A stretch of DNA of 64,000 nt, taken from contig NZ_FOCV01000012.1 in NCBI RefSeq assembly GCF_900110205.1, positions 1-64,000 of the forward strand, written 5' to 3'. This document shows, piece by piece, positions 19,589 through 26,950 of this stretch; within the stretch, counting starts at the first letter, position 1; each line of letters opens with the position of its first letter. The notes under the pieces were generated by a model, which worked only from the letters and a program-made list of their open reading frames with translations, was not told the origin of the DNA and made no database searches. This stretch comes from Rhizobium tibeticum (lineage in GTDB: Bacteria > Pseudomonadota > Alphaproteobacteria > Rhizobiales > Rhizobiaceae). The translations under genes and the position numbers were made by a program.

Positions 19589-20763
19589 TCAATTCCGCGC
19601 AAAGACGACCTGGCGGACGTCTATGTTTCTAGCGCGGAAGCCTGCTTCGCAATAAAATAAATAGAATTCCCAGAGCCGCTTGAAGCGCTCGTCAAAGCCC
19701 AATGGGCCAACAAGCTCCCATACCGACCAAAAACGCTCGCGCCATTCGGCAAGTGTACGGGCGTAGTCTAACCCGAAACCAAAGTCCCTGACCAGTGACA
19801 AATTCACCTTGCGGCCAAGTTCGGCCAGGTGGTCGCGTGTCGGCAACATGCCGCCGGGGAAGACGTAGCGCTGGATGAAATCGGGGTTCGTCCGATATTG
19901 GGCGATAGCCTCGGGGCGAATGGTGATGATCTGAAGGCCGGCTTTGCCGCCCGGCTTCAGGCATTGGCGTGGCTTGGAGAAATAGGCTGGCCAGTACTGT
20001 TCACCGACCGCCTCGAACATCTCGATCGAGACGATGCTGTCATAAACGCCGGCCTCGTCGCGATAGTCCTGGAAGCGAAACTCGACCTTGTCGCGAAGGC
20101 CGGCCCTGCGGATGCGATCCTCGGCAAAGGCAAGCTGCTCGCGGCTGATCGTCAGGCCGGTCACCCGGCAGTTCAGTTCGCTGGCGGCAAATTCTGCGAA
20201 ACCGCCCCATCCGCAGCCGATCTCCAGCACATGGTCATTGGGGTTGATGCCGGTTGCTTCGGCCAGCGCGCGGTATTTCGCTCATTGGGCCGATTGCAGG
20301 TCGCGGGCGCCGGTTGAGTAGAGCGCCGACGAATAGGTCATCGTCGGGTCGAGCCATTGCCCGTAGAAGTCGTTGCCGAGATCGTAATGCGCGGAGATGT
20401 TTCGCTTTGAACCTGTCTTGGTGTTGGCGTGCATCCAGTGACGCACACGCTCCACGACCCGCATGATGCCGCTGGTGCCGCGCGCATATTTGCTGGTTGC
20501 CTCGCCATTGATCAGAAAAAGCTCGAGGAATAACGCAATATCAGGGCTTTCCCAGTCGCCGTCCATGTAGCTTTCCGCAACGCCGATCGTGCCGCTCGTC
20601 AGGGCTCGATTGGTAAGGTTCCAGTTGTGGAGGCGGATGGCAGCGTCCGGCCCGCCGTCGCTGCCCCTCGCAGGGGCAGCCCTTCGGACGCTCTGGCAAC
20701 GTTCTCGGACGACAGCAGTGTCGCGTTCTGCGCAAAAGAAGACCAATCCCGGGAATCCGTCAT
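19589..20763 (-). pseudogene. cfa: Cyclopropane-fatty-acyl-phospholipid synthase, disrupted
   Basis: Intact CFA synthases transfer a methylene group from S-adenosylmethionine to unsaturated fatty acids in phospholipids. The SAM loop VLEIGCGWGGFAEF and the motifs ESYMDGDWESPD, SAHYDLGNDFY and IVSIEMFEAVGEQYW are all visible. The coding sequence is broken twice. After ATG 20763 (MTDSRDWSSFAQN, preceded by GGAGGAG) the frame changes near 20650-20700, and a segment of roughly 30 residues expected there seems missing. An in-frame TGA at 20282-20284 then stops translation before the SAM-binding domain. Both lesions would need to be errors for the gene to work. Confidence 0.88.
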
Positions 20764-21027
20764 AGCTTTCTCCTCCAGCGATTTTGTTGCCGGTTCAGGA
20801 CGAGGAATGCGTTGAAACATTCCGCCCCCGACGGTTGGCTCCCACCGCCCTTGATGCTGCCTGCTGTAGGTTCGGTGACGAGTTGCAGGGCAAATGTCCT
20901 ACCCATATTCTTACAGACGACCTTGGCGGGCCTCAGCCCTGCATGTCGAGGCGCTTTACCGATGGCAGCACCGCCCGGGCATGAGAAGAAAATAGAGCCG
21001 CTGCAGTTAGAATTGCGGATGCATGCA

Positions 21028-21354
21028 TTACTGCTCCCTCTCTTCGGTCGCAGATGCAGTTTCACAAATTTTTAGCAGCTTGTTGATTTCGTCGCATAAA
21101 ACCACGAACGCAGCGGCGACGAGCTCGTTGGGCGTGTCGTCCATCTCGGCAATCAGTGTCTCCACCTCGCTCAGTGTCCGTGATGTCATAGGCGTATCTG
21201 CTCCACTTTCATCAAGTGTCAGTCGCAACTCGCGGATGCTGGCAATGCCGCGAGCGACTAGCTCCTTTCGTTCGTTGGGAGTCAGCACGTGGATTTGGTT
21301 TACTGCCCGAACGAGCTCGGAGACGAAATCCGATGTTGTCGAGATGCTTGACAT
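21028..21354 (-). CDS. Hypothetical helical protein
   Basis: The 108-residue product is not recognised. It starts MSSISTTSDFVSELVRAVNQ and is mostly predicted alpha helix, with an acidic centre (SEVETLIAEMDDTPNELV) and a hydrophobic helix LVAAAFVVLCDEINKLLKIC that is more likely packed than membrane-spanning. Balanced composition and an uninterrupted frame support a real gene. It stands alone at the left edge of the gene-poor accessory zone. Confidence 0.45.
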   Translation of the reverse strand: MSSISTTSDFVSELVRAVNQIHVLTPNERKELVARGIASIRELRLTLDESGADTPMTSRTLSEVETLIAEMDDTPNELVAAAFVVLCDEINKLLKICETASATEEREQ

Positions 21355-21449
21355 GCCTCAGTGCCCGAACGGTAGCGGTTTCAATTTTAACCAAAATATC
21401 AACACTGTCGTTGTTCGGGGAGCTAACCTTTCGGTTGACAGGTGCATTT

Positions 21450-21941
21450 TCATAACCTTTGCGGGTACAATAAGCTGCAAGCACAACGCGAGCTCTGGAC
21501 AAAGCGGACCAGCTTCGTGCGCGAGAGAGGGGACGCGCCAACGCAACCTCGAGTCTTCATCCCAAACGTCGTCGTCCTCCGCATCGTAGTCGCAAGCGTC
21601 CGGTTCGTCGAGTTCGTCGTCGACGTTCCCAAGCTGCTGTCATGCGCACGAATGTGTAGGGTCCTTGGCCTCTTTCGCTCTATAAGACCCTCCACATCGG
21701 ACTACGAGAAAGCCAGACGCGTTCGCTCTGTGCCTTTGCCTATTTGAACAAATGCAAGCTCGCCGTACGCGACTAACTGTTGAGTAGTTGACGGAGATGC
21801 ATTCAGCGCCGACGCGACTTCCATAAGCGCCAACAACCGCGGCACTGGGAAAGCTTCCATTCTGGCCAAGAACGCTAGTTGCACGTCCTCGCGCTGCGCT
21901 GAACGGGCGTCGGCGACGGCTGGTTTGAAGATCGGATTCAT
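21450..21941 (-). pseudogene. Helix-turn-helix (excisionase-like) protein with in-frame amber codon
   Basis: From ATG 21941 the frame encodes MNPIFKPAVADARSAQRED, then a compact helix-turn-helix: LLALMEVASALNASPSTTQQ followed by VAYGELAFVQIGKG. This is the MerR/excisionase pattern of a recognition helix with a GELAFVRIG-type wing. A TAG at 21702-21704 interrupts it after TRLAFS, and the same frame continues SDVEGLIERKRPRT, exactly what such domains have next. The protein was therefore probably about 163 residues before the nonsense mutation. Excisionase-like proteins often belong to mobile elements, which fits the neighbourhood. Suppression of the codon is conceivable but not indicated. Confidence 0.55.
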
Positions 21942-22392
21942 CCATTTCCCACCAAAGACTTCAGAGACATTGCCGCCGGCACGAATGCCGAAAGCATTTC
22001 GATGTCTCCTCCGGTATGGTGGTGTCCGCTGTCCTTGGACGGCGAATTGCAGCTTGGTGGGCCGCGATGAAAAAGCTAGGCGAGCCGGATGAGGGCGGTC
22101 AAGGAGCTGAATAATATCAAGGGCGGTCACGTGATCTCGTGACAGCGGCGTGACGTCAATCTGCCACCCGACCCCATTCTTAAGTTAATGGCAGTCGCGC
22201 CCGGTCGCAGGGTCTACCTGATCTTGTCGCAAAGGGCAAAGGCGTCATTCGTCGACTTCCATGAAACCAGAGCAATCGTCATTTCCCGTCAGCGAAGTGC
22301 AATGAGTAGAGGAATCTACGGAATATACCTCCCTCGCGATCACGAACGGAGGCGATGCGCTCGAACACTCATTAGCCACGCGGAGCCACGCA

Positions 22393-22673
22393 GTGAAGAT
22401 CAAGCAGGCAGGACTTCGCGCAACGCTCAGGCGCAAGCAGGGAAGCCTCTGCTGCTGCTGCGGGGGGTGCATGGTCCTGACGCTCCTACCAGCAGGATGC
22501 CGCCTAGCGCGGAAACGCTCGAGCATCTTGATCGGCGATCGGATGGCGGCAGCAACAGACGGTCACACCTGGCGCTGGCGTGTCTCGACTGCAACTCCAG
22601 CCGAGGTTCCATGGACTGGCTGATCTACAAGACGAGCGGTGAGCTCTTCGACAGAATCATGAACAAGTTTTAG
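22393..22673 (+). pseudogene. HNH endonuclease-like gene, frameshifted
   Basis: A GTG at 22393, eight bases after GGAG, begins MKIKQAGLRATLRRKQG followed by a cysteine cluster CCCCGGCM. The frame then loses meaning. In the next frame from about 22497 comes ETLEHLDRRSDGG, then NRRSHLALACLDCNSSRG: the His/Asn/His core of an HNH nuclease with a second Cys-x-x-Cys. Joining the frames (one base lost between about 22460 and 22500) gives a zinc-supported HNH protein of about 93 residues. HNH proteins are found in phages, mobile elements and restriction systems; no partner survives here. Confidence 0.55.
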
Positions 22674-22727
22674 ACGCGACACTTGCGCGCCGGTCCGCCT
22701 CCCTGGCGTGGCCTTTTGTATATACCA

Positions 22728-22778
22728 ATGGCCGGCGCGGTCACTACCGGCGCCTCCACCGGCAGCGCGCCGACCGGT
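22728..22778 (+). repeat. Copy A of a 51-bp imperfect repeat
   Basis: This segment matches 23667-23717 at 43 of 51 positions; the first 17 bases are identical. Both copies start with ATG and would encode MAGAVTT at the start. Copy A closes after 20 residues. Three of the eight differences are synonymous third-position changes. No ribosome binding site precedes either ATG, so a non-coding repeat is as likely as a micro-ORF. Confidence 0.6.
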
Positions 22779-22822
22779 CTACCCCAATAGAATCAGTTGC
22801 CTCCGCCCGTTTTCTCATCTCT

Positions 22823-22838
22823 ATTAGGTTGACCTAAT
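22823..22838. promoter_or_regulatory. Perfect 16-bp dyad upstream of a small ORF
   Basis: ATTAGGT-TG-ACCTAAT is an exact inverted repeat with 7-base arms. It ends just before the GGAGG ribosome binding site of the small ORF at 22852. Such compact dyads are usual operators for dimeric repressors. The regulator is unknown. Confidence 0.5.
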
Positions 22839-22851
22839 GGAGGATTCGCGC

Positions 22852-23019
22852 ATGGAGAGACTGCCGCCAGTTCGATCCGACGAAGTCAGCGCCTACGACA
22901 ACTACGCTCGCCGCTTGATAGCCCATATGCGCGAGAGTCGCCGTCTGCTGGACTCGTTCACGCTACGGGATGATGGAGCTGGATCTGGGTCTGACGGAAA
23001 AATCGGCGGGAAGCATTAA
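22852..23019 (+). CDS. Small hypothetical protein
   Basis: The 55-residue product begins MERLPPVRSDEVSAYDNYAR and continues as an Arg-rich amphipathic helix (LIAHMRESRRLLDSF), ending in a Gly/Ser-rich tail. GGAGG precedes ATG 22852 at good spacing, and a perfect dyad overlaps the region just upstream, so it may be translated and regulated. No family is recognised. ATG 22837 is in frame but lies within the dyad. Confidence 0.4.
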   Translation: MERLPPVRSDEVSAYDNYARRLIAHMRESRRLLDSFTLRDDGAGSGSDGKIGGKH

Positions 23020-23520
23020 GCACTCAAAATGGAGACCCGGCGCTGGGAGCTTCCGGGCCTTCTTGTGCTGGCGCCTTGAGGGACTGCGAGGGCCAGCGCG
23101 CGCAACGACCTGTCAGAGCGATTGCGTTGATAAAACCCACAAACCCGCGAATGGTTCCGCTGCGCACTGCTAACGCCCACCAGAAAGCGAAAGCCGACAG
23201 GCTAGGGGGCGGCGTGGGCACTCGCGGCTAGGACATGCTGCGGCAACATGCCGAAAAGGTTTGCCGGTTCGGTTTACGCGATCTACCCCTCCCATGAGGC
23301 GCATACAATCTCTGCGCTCCACACTCCGCGCAATCCTCAACGACAATGCCCGTTACCTTTGTTCCAGCGTCAGGGCGAGGTTATCCCAGATTCAAAATGC
23401 CCCGCCCTAGTGTAGCTGAGGCAGGCCAGCGGCTCGTGGTCGATTTCAACAGTGGGGAGGGAAAGTGGGGAAGAAAACGCCTGCTTCCGGAATATTCAAC
23501 AAAAGCAGCCGCCTACTTTC

Positions 23521-23544
23521 AAAACTGGCTCCCCGGGTCGGATT
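23521..23544. repeat. Duplicated 3' end of tRNA-Asn (candidate att site)
   Basis: The 24 bases match 24554-24577, the 3' end of the tRNA-Asn gene plus five flanking bases, at 23 of 24 positions, in the same orientation. After the match the sequence diverges from tRNA. A direct repeat of a tRNA 3' end is what site-specific integration by a tyrosine recombinase leaves behind. No intact integrase lies between the two copies. Confidence 0.65.
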
Positions 23545-23666
23545 TAAGTGCTTGTTATAGATGTATTTTATTGACACCAGCTGGTGCGCCGCTCCTAATT
23601 TCCCTATATTTCGTTGGCATCGTCTATTGCGGGCACCGATAGCGCACCGTCCATTCGCACTCACCT

Positions 23667-23717
23667 ATGGCCGGCGCGGTCACCACCTGCGCCTACACAA
23701 GCAGCGCGCCCGCAGGT
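23667..23717 (+). repeat. Copy B of a 51-bp imperfect repeat
   Basis: This is the partner of 22728-22778 (84 percent identity). Here the reading frame starting MAGAVTT stays open for 46 residues, ending near 23807 at the start of the secreted-protein gene. It overlaps the dyad at 23758, so a leader function is conceivable. Confidence 0.55.
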
Positions 23718-23757
23718 GTCTTTTTGGGAAGTCCGCAGAGCGCAGCCGTTCATCGGA

Positions 23758-23775
23758 GGTTAATGCTTATTAACC
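23758..23775. promoter_or_regulatory. Perfect dyad upstream of a secreted-protein gene
   Basis: GGTTAAT-GCTT-ATTAACC is an exact inverted repeat with 7-base arms, ending 28 bases before the ATG at 23804. Its position suits an operator or a leader hairpin. No known regulator consensus is matched with confidence. Confidence 0.45.
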
Positions 23776-23803
23776 CAGGCTCGCAGCCTGAAAGGATGCG
23801 CCG

Positions 23804-24121
23804 ATGATGAAGAAGATTTTCCCCGCACTCGCAGCCGTAGTCTTGGCTACGTCTTTCGCCCTGCCGCTAAACGCCACGCCGATCGTCGTGCCGAACGCAG
23901 TGCATATGCACACCGCCGACGTCGAGCAGGTCAAACACCGCGGCCGTGGTAATGGGTATGCGAATGGCCACTGGAAGAACCGGCGGTACGCTTACCGCGA
24001 CTGCCGGTATTACGGCTCGTGCTACCGTCCTCGGTACTACGGCTATCCCCGATATTATGGCTATCGCGACTATTACCCCTACCATCGTAGGTCAGGTGTG
24101 AGCCTGTATTTTAATTTTTAG
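23804..24121 (+). CDS. Secreted Tyr/Arg/Gly-rich small protein
   Basis: The 105-residue product has a clear signal peptide (MMKKIFPALAAVVLATSFALPL, cleavage near residue 25). The mature part is very rich in Tyr, Arg and Gly, with near repeats YYGYPRYYGYRDYY and a Cys pair (DCRYYGSC). It ends SGVSLYFNF, an aromatic C-terminus like that of outer-membrane or envelope-associated proteins. Similar small rhizobial envelope proteins exist, but I cannot assign a defined family or function. AAGGA lies seven bases before ATG 23804; ATG 23807 is also possible. It is the only credible gene between the two tRNA-Asn repeats. Confidence 0.7.
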   Translation: MMKKIFPALAAVVLATSFALPLNATPIVVPNAVHMHTADVEQVKHRGRGNGYANGHWKNRRYAYRDCRYYGSCYRPRYYGYPRYYGYRDYYPYHRRSGVSLYFNF

Positions 24122-24211
24122 TCGTGCCACGGAGCCAACCGTGGCGACCCACGAGGAGACTGCAGCCGTCGGCGCGAATGCCGGCGGGTTTTCTTGGTGG
24201 CACACGCGAAA

Positions 24212-24528
24212 GACCGCCTCAACATGACCAGTTGAGACGGTCAATGCGGATGCAAAATCCGCCGCCCCAGTGGGTTGACGCAGAAGCACCGAGGCGCAGT
24301 TGCCGCCTCATCGTTTGGGTTGGGGTGAGATGAGGCAATGAGAACCTATCCAACAGACGGCACTTGCGAAATTATACATAGGTTGCCGGAAGCTTATGCG
24401 CAGGTATACGGCATCAAGGGCGAATCCCGTACAGCATGACCGTCTGCCGTCGGCGCCAACCTGCAAGCCTGGCAAAACATAGATTAGGAAACAAATTAGG
24501 AGCCGGTTCAATCAAGAACCGACTCCTA
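24212..24528. other. Non-coding segment with four strong hairpins
   Basis: Four inverted repeats follow one another: 24212-24242 (12-pair stem, one mismatch, 7-base loop), 24246-24262 (GCGGAT/ATCCGC), 24291-24309 (GAGGCG/CGCCTC) and 24497-24528 (13-pair stem, one mismatch). A long-range pair CAGACGG/CCGTCTG spans about 24353-24446. No supported gene lies in this stretch. The last hairpin suits a terminator for tRNA-Asn; the rest may belong to an RNA or a recombination region. Confidence 0.5.
24497..24528 (-). terminator. Probable terminator of tRNA-Asn
   Basis: On the minus strand, 30 bases after the tRNA 3' end, a 13-pair stem (TAGGAG-x-CGGTTC and its complement, one mismatch, 6-base loop) is followed by AATTTGTTT. 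The T-rich tail is imperfect but the stem is strong. Confidence 0.6.
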
Positions 24529-24553
24529 AAACAAATTCAGCTACTTAGCTGAG

Positions 24554-24577
24554 AAAACTGGCTCCCCGGGCCGGATT
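24554..24577. repeat. tRNA-Asn 3' end, partner of the duplicated copy
   Basis: This is the tRNA-side copy of the 24-base direct repeat at 23521-23544. It covers five flanking bases, CCA, the discriminator, acceptor stem and part of the T stem. An integration crossover here leaves the tRNA functional. Confidence 0.65.
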
Positions 24578-24633
24578 CGAACCGGCGACCTGTCGATTAA
24601 CAGTCGAATGCTCTACCGCTGAGCTACCAGGGA
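24559..24633 (-). tRNA. tRNA-Asn (GTT)
   Basis: The 75-base gene folds as a standard cloverleaf. The acceptor pairs TCCCTGG with CCGGGGA, the D arm contains AGCTCAGCGGTAGAGC, and the anticodon loop is CTGTTAA with anticodon GTT. The T loop is GTTCGAATC, and CCA is encoded at the 3' end. Its 3' end is duplicated about 1 kb away. Confidence 0.97.
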
Positions 24634-24750
24634 TCACCGCTCGCCGCGGTGTGAGTGGCCTAATACAAACGCTTGCACGATTTGCCAAGCGGTTTTTTCA
24701 AAAAAATGACATCCGCTTGTATTCGACCTGCATAACCCCATTTCCTGTGG

Positions 24751-25047
24751 ATGACTGAAGCACATGATACCACTGGAAAATCAAGCGCCAAGCGATTTGG
24801 CATCGACCACACCACGGGCCATCTCATTCTGGGTTCCGTAAGCATCCCGCTCCCGCGGTCGCGCTTTGCCCGGCTGACAATCGGCGTGCTGCTGATCTTC
24901 GGCGGCGTTTTGGGTTTTCTGCCGGTTCTCGGCTTCTGGATGCTTCCGCTGGGGTTCATCCTGTTGTCGCACGATTTGCATCTCGTCCGTCGGATGCGGC
25001 GGCGATTCTCCGTCTGGTGGGTGAAGAGGCGTAAATCCAACCCTTGA
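24751..25047 (+). CDS. Small membrane protein, PGPGW-like
   Basis: The 98-residue product has a soluble N-terminus (about 40 residues) and one or two membrane segments in IGVLLIFGGVLGFLPVLGFWMLPLGFILLS. It then has a basic tail with HLVRRMRRRFSVWWVKRR. The G-x-L-G-F-L-P-x-L-G-F-W-M-x-P-L-G order resembles the putative PGPGW transmembrane family. The positive-inside rule puts the Arg-rich tail in the cytoplasm. Function is unknown. The gene lies just beyond the 5' end of tRNA-Asn and looks intact. Confidence 0.7.
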   Translation: MTEAHDTTGKSSAKRFGIDHTTGHLILGSVSIPLPRSRFARLTIGVLLIFGGVLGFLPVLGFWMLPLGFILLSHDLHLVRRMRRRFSVWWVKRRKSNP

Positions 25048-25097
25048 ATCTGTGGTCATCCGGCAGCTCAAGCGAAATGCCGAACGGTGCGCGGGCC

Positions 25098-25122
25098 GGA
25101 ACCTCGGACCTAGCTAAGCGTT
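25098..25122 (+). promoter_or_regulatory. EcfG-type general stress promoter
   Basis: GGAAC at 25098-25102, a 16-base spacer and CGTT at 25119-25122 match the alphaproteobacterial EcfG (RpoE4 in Rhizobium etli) consensus exactly. The predicted start is about 45-50 bases before the BA14K gene at 25176. No other gene start intervenes. Confidence 0.7.
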
Positions 25123-25175
25123 AATGAGATATGCGCGGACGTGTACAAGCATGCAGGAAATAAGAAGGTGCTGGA

Positions 25176-25637
25176 ATGAAGAAACTTGCGGTATTGGTAT
25201 TGGCAATCGCCACAAGCCTAGCCGGCGTCGGTCCGTCTTTTGCCGAAAATTCAGGCGATGAGCATTCGGTTCAGAGCCGCGGTGGGTTCGGAGATTCCGG
25301 TGTGAGAAATAGTCGCGGCTTCGACCGCTGCAGTATCTACCGTTGCGGCGGCTACCGCCATGGCCGTTACGGAGATCGTTATTACGGAAATCATTACGGG
25401 AATCGCTATTATCGCGACGGCTACTACCGCCGCCATAACAGCGATGCTGGTGCGCTGCTCGGCGGTCTTGCAGCCGGCGCAATCATCGGCGGCCTCATTG
25501 CTTCGCAGCCGGTGGCTCGACCGGTAGGCAATTCGCACGTCGATTGGTGTTACAGCCGCTACCGGTCGTATCGGGCGTATGACAACACCTATCAGCCGTA
25601 TTACGGTCCGCGGCGGCAGTGCTACTCTCCCTACTAA
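25176..25637 (+). CDS. BA14K-family secreted protein
   Basis: The 153-residue product has a signal peptide ([23 protein letters not shown]), then a Gly/Tyr/Arg-rich region with [21 protein letters not shown] glycine-zipper membrane-interacting segment ([19 protein letters not shown]) and the conserved BA14K C-terminus ([20 protein letters not shown] ending in CYSPY) follow. The Brucella homologue is an immunoreactive lectin-like protein with an envelope role; the molecular activity is not established. A full EcfG promoter lies upstream, so induction by general stress or starvation is predicted. Confidence 0.87.
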   Translation: MKKLAVLVLAIATSLAGVGPSFAENSGDEHSVQSRGGFGDSGVRNSRGFDRCSIYRCGGYRHGRYGDRYYGNHYGNRYYRDGYYRRHNSDAGALLGGLAAGAIIGGLIASQPVARPVGNSHVDWCYSRYRSYRAYDNTYQPYYGPRRQCYSPY

Positions 25638-25760
25638 TGGTTGACCACAGAAACGGTGGGATGACGACCTGAAATCCCATCGGTTTTTCAACAACCCCCT
25701 TGCACTCGATTTCTATTCATTCTAAATGCCCGCCAACGCTTCGGTCATGAAGCGTCGTGA

Positions 25761-25834
25761 GGCCTCGTGGCGGAGTGGTGACGCAGAGGACTGCAAATCC
25801 TTGTACCCCGGTTCAATTCCGGGCGAGGCCTCCA
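25761..25834 (+). tRNA. tRNA-Cys (GCA)
   Basis: The 74-base gene has acceptor GGCCTCG paired with CGAGGCC, D arm GGCGGAGTGGTGACGC, anticodon loop CTGCAAA with anticodon GCA, T loop GTTCAATTC, and encoded TCCA at the 3' end. No duplicated 3' end was found nearby. Confidence 0.97.
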
Positions 25835-26446
25835 AATCTTTCTATATACCGACAAGTTATTGATTTTGTGACCGCGTTTCTCCGGGCGGTGGCTGAAGGT
25901 GGCCTGTTCCGCCATGCCTATCCGGCCGTGGTGTACTGCTCCGTTTTCGGGCCGTCGCCGCATCTGCCGTCAGAGCTTCTTGCTGCTTCTATCTGCGAAA
26001 TTTCCAGCGTGACCTCGCCAACCAGCCTACTCCAATCGGATTAGGACCTAGGTCCGTCTAGGCCGGCCCTGATCTCAGCGCTATTGTTTCTCTCGCTGGT
26101 CTGCCGAGGACAGTTGGGCTTTGAAGGTCGGACCCACTCCTGATTTAGCGCTTGCCGCCCACGGCAGACAGGGCGGGGGTATGTTTTCAGTCCCGACAAT
26201 GCTGGAGGGGGCCGGCCCAAGTGGCTGGTCCTCTCCCGGCTTCTGCTATCACCATCCCGACTTGGCTTCCGGTATGGGACAGGACGTGTGTCACCAAAGT
26301 CACCTTGCCGTGGCATTTGCTCCATCAACATAATGAGAATCCATACGGCGCTAGCGTTGATGCATGCATTTTCATAGCCAAATCGTCGATTGTCGAATTT
26401 TCGATAGGTCGCTAAGTTTCAGTTCCAGTTCTTAGGAGCGCCTCCG
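25835..26446. other. Intergenic stretch without recognised gene
   Basis: No frame in these 612 bases has a good start and coding-like composition. The only notable signal is the perfect 12-base palindrome GGACCTAGGTCC at 26044-26055, which may be chance. A ribosome binding site for the following small ORF lies at its right end. Confidence 0.45.
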
Positions 26447-26629
26447 ATGCCGGCGACCCAAATGCCGCAACTGATCTTTGCCTTGAGCGTGGCGCGGGAA
26501 ATGGCGGAGCGCGAGCTACACGCGGACATGCTTGTCATCCTGATCGATGAGGCTTTGAAAGAGGCGAAAGAAGAAGCGCTGCGCCACGGCATTCTGGTCG
26601 ACATAGAAGAAGAAACGGAGCTGCAATAG
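26447..26629 (+). CDS. Small acidic helical protein
   Basis: The 60-residue product starts MPATQMPQLIFALSVAREMA and continues as one or two amphipathic helices rich in Glu and Lys (LIDEALKEAKEEALRHG), ending in VDIEEETELQ. AGGAG lies eight to nine bases before the ATG. No membrane segment or known domain is seen. A hairpin with stem CCCGGCCG/CGGCCGGG at 26660-26691 lies shortly downstream, without a T tract. The family is not recognised. Confidence 0.55.
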   Translation: MPATQMPQLIFALSVAREMAERELHADMLVILIDEALKEAKEEALRHGILVDIEEETELQ

Positions 26630-26950
26630 CCCTCGGCGGCATGCGGCAAACCGAATGGCCCCGGCCGCGGCTGTTTCAGGCCCCGGCCGGGTCGTCGACC
26701 TAGGAGGGGCTGGGGAGGCTCCGAAATCGACGCCGACAGCCTACAGATCTCGTCCGACAGTCGGAATTGGTGCTTAGAGGTATGTTTCGTCGTTTGTTCT
26801 TGCCTAAAAAGAACCTCGCGGCGAATGTCGACCCGTCGCCCCCACCAAAAAGCTAGGACCCGCGAAGCTTGGGACTTGCAGTCGCCACAAGCAAGACAGG
26901 CCCTATAATTCAATCGCCTGCTCGCGGAGTCGTTCGTCGCAGTTCGGCGT
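26630..26950. other. Intergenic stretch with one GC-rich hairpin
   Basis: Apart from the inverted repeat at 26660-26691, which also contains two direct copies of GGCCCCGGCCG, nothing is recognised. The two flanking small genes converge on it. Confidence 0.4.

Larger units (their letters stand above)
23020..23757. other. Gene-poor stretch with repeat copies
   Basis: No supported gene lies between the small ORF and the dyad at 23758. The stretch holds the tRNA-Asn-derived repeat at 23521-23544 and copy B of the 51-bp repeat at 23667-23717. A 98-codon frame at 23346 has no ribosome binding site and unconvincing composition. Confidence 0.5.

Noticed and set aside
23346..23642. 98-codon open frame on the plus strand
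   Set aside because: No ribosome binding site, it runs across the tRNA-derived repeat, and its composition is not protein-like.
23726..23750. Possible EcfG promoter before the secreted-protein gene at 23804
   Set aside because: It reads GGAAG rather than GGAAC and the spacer is 15 bases, so it does not meet the consensus.
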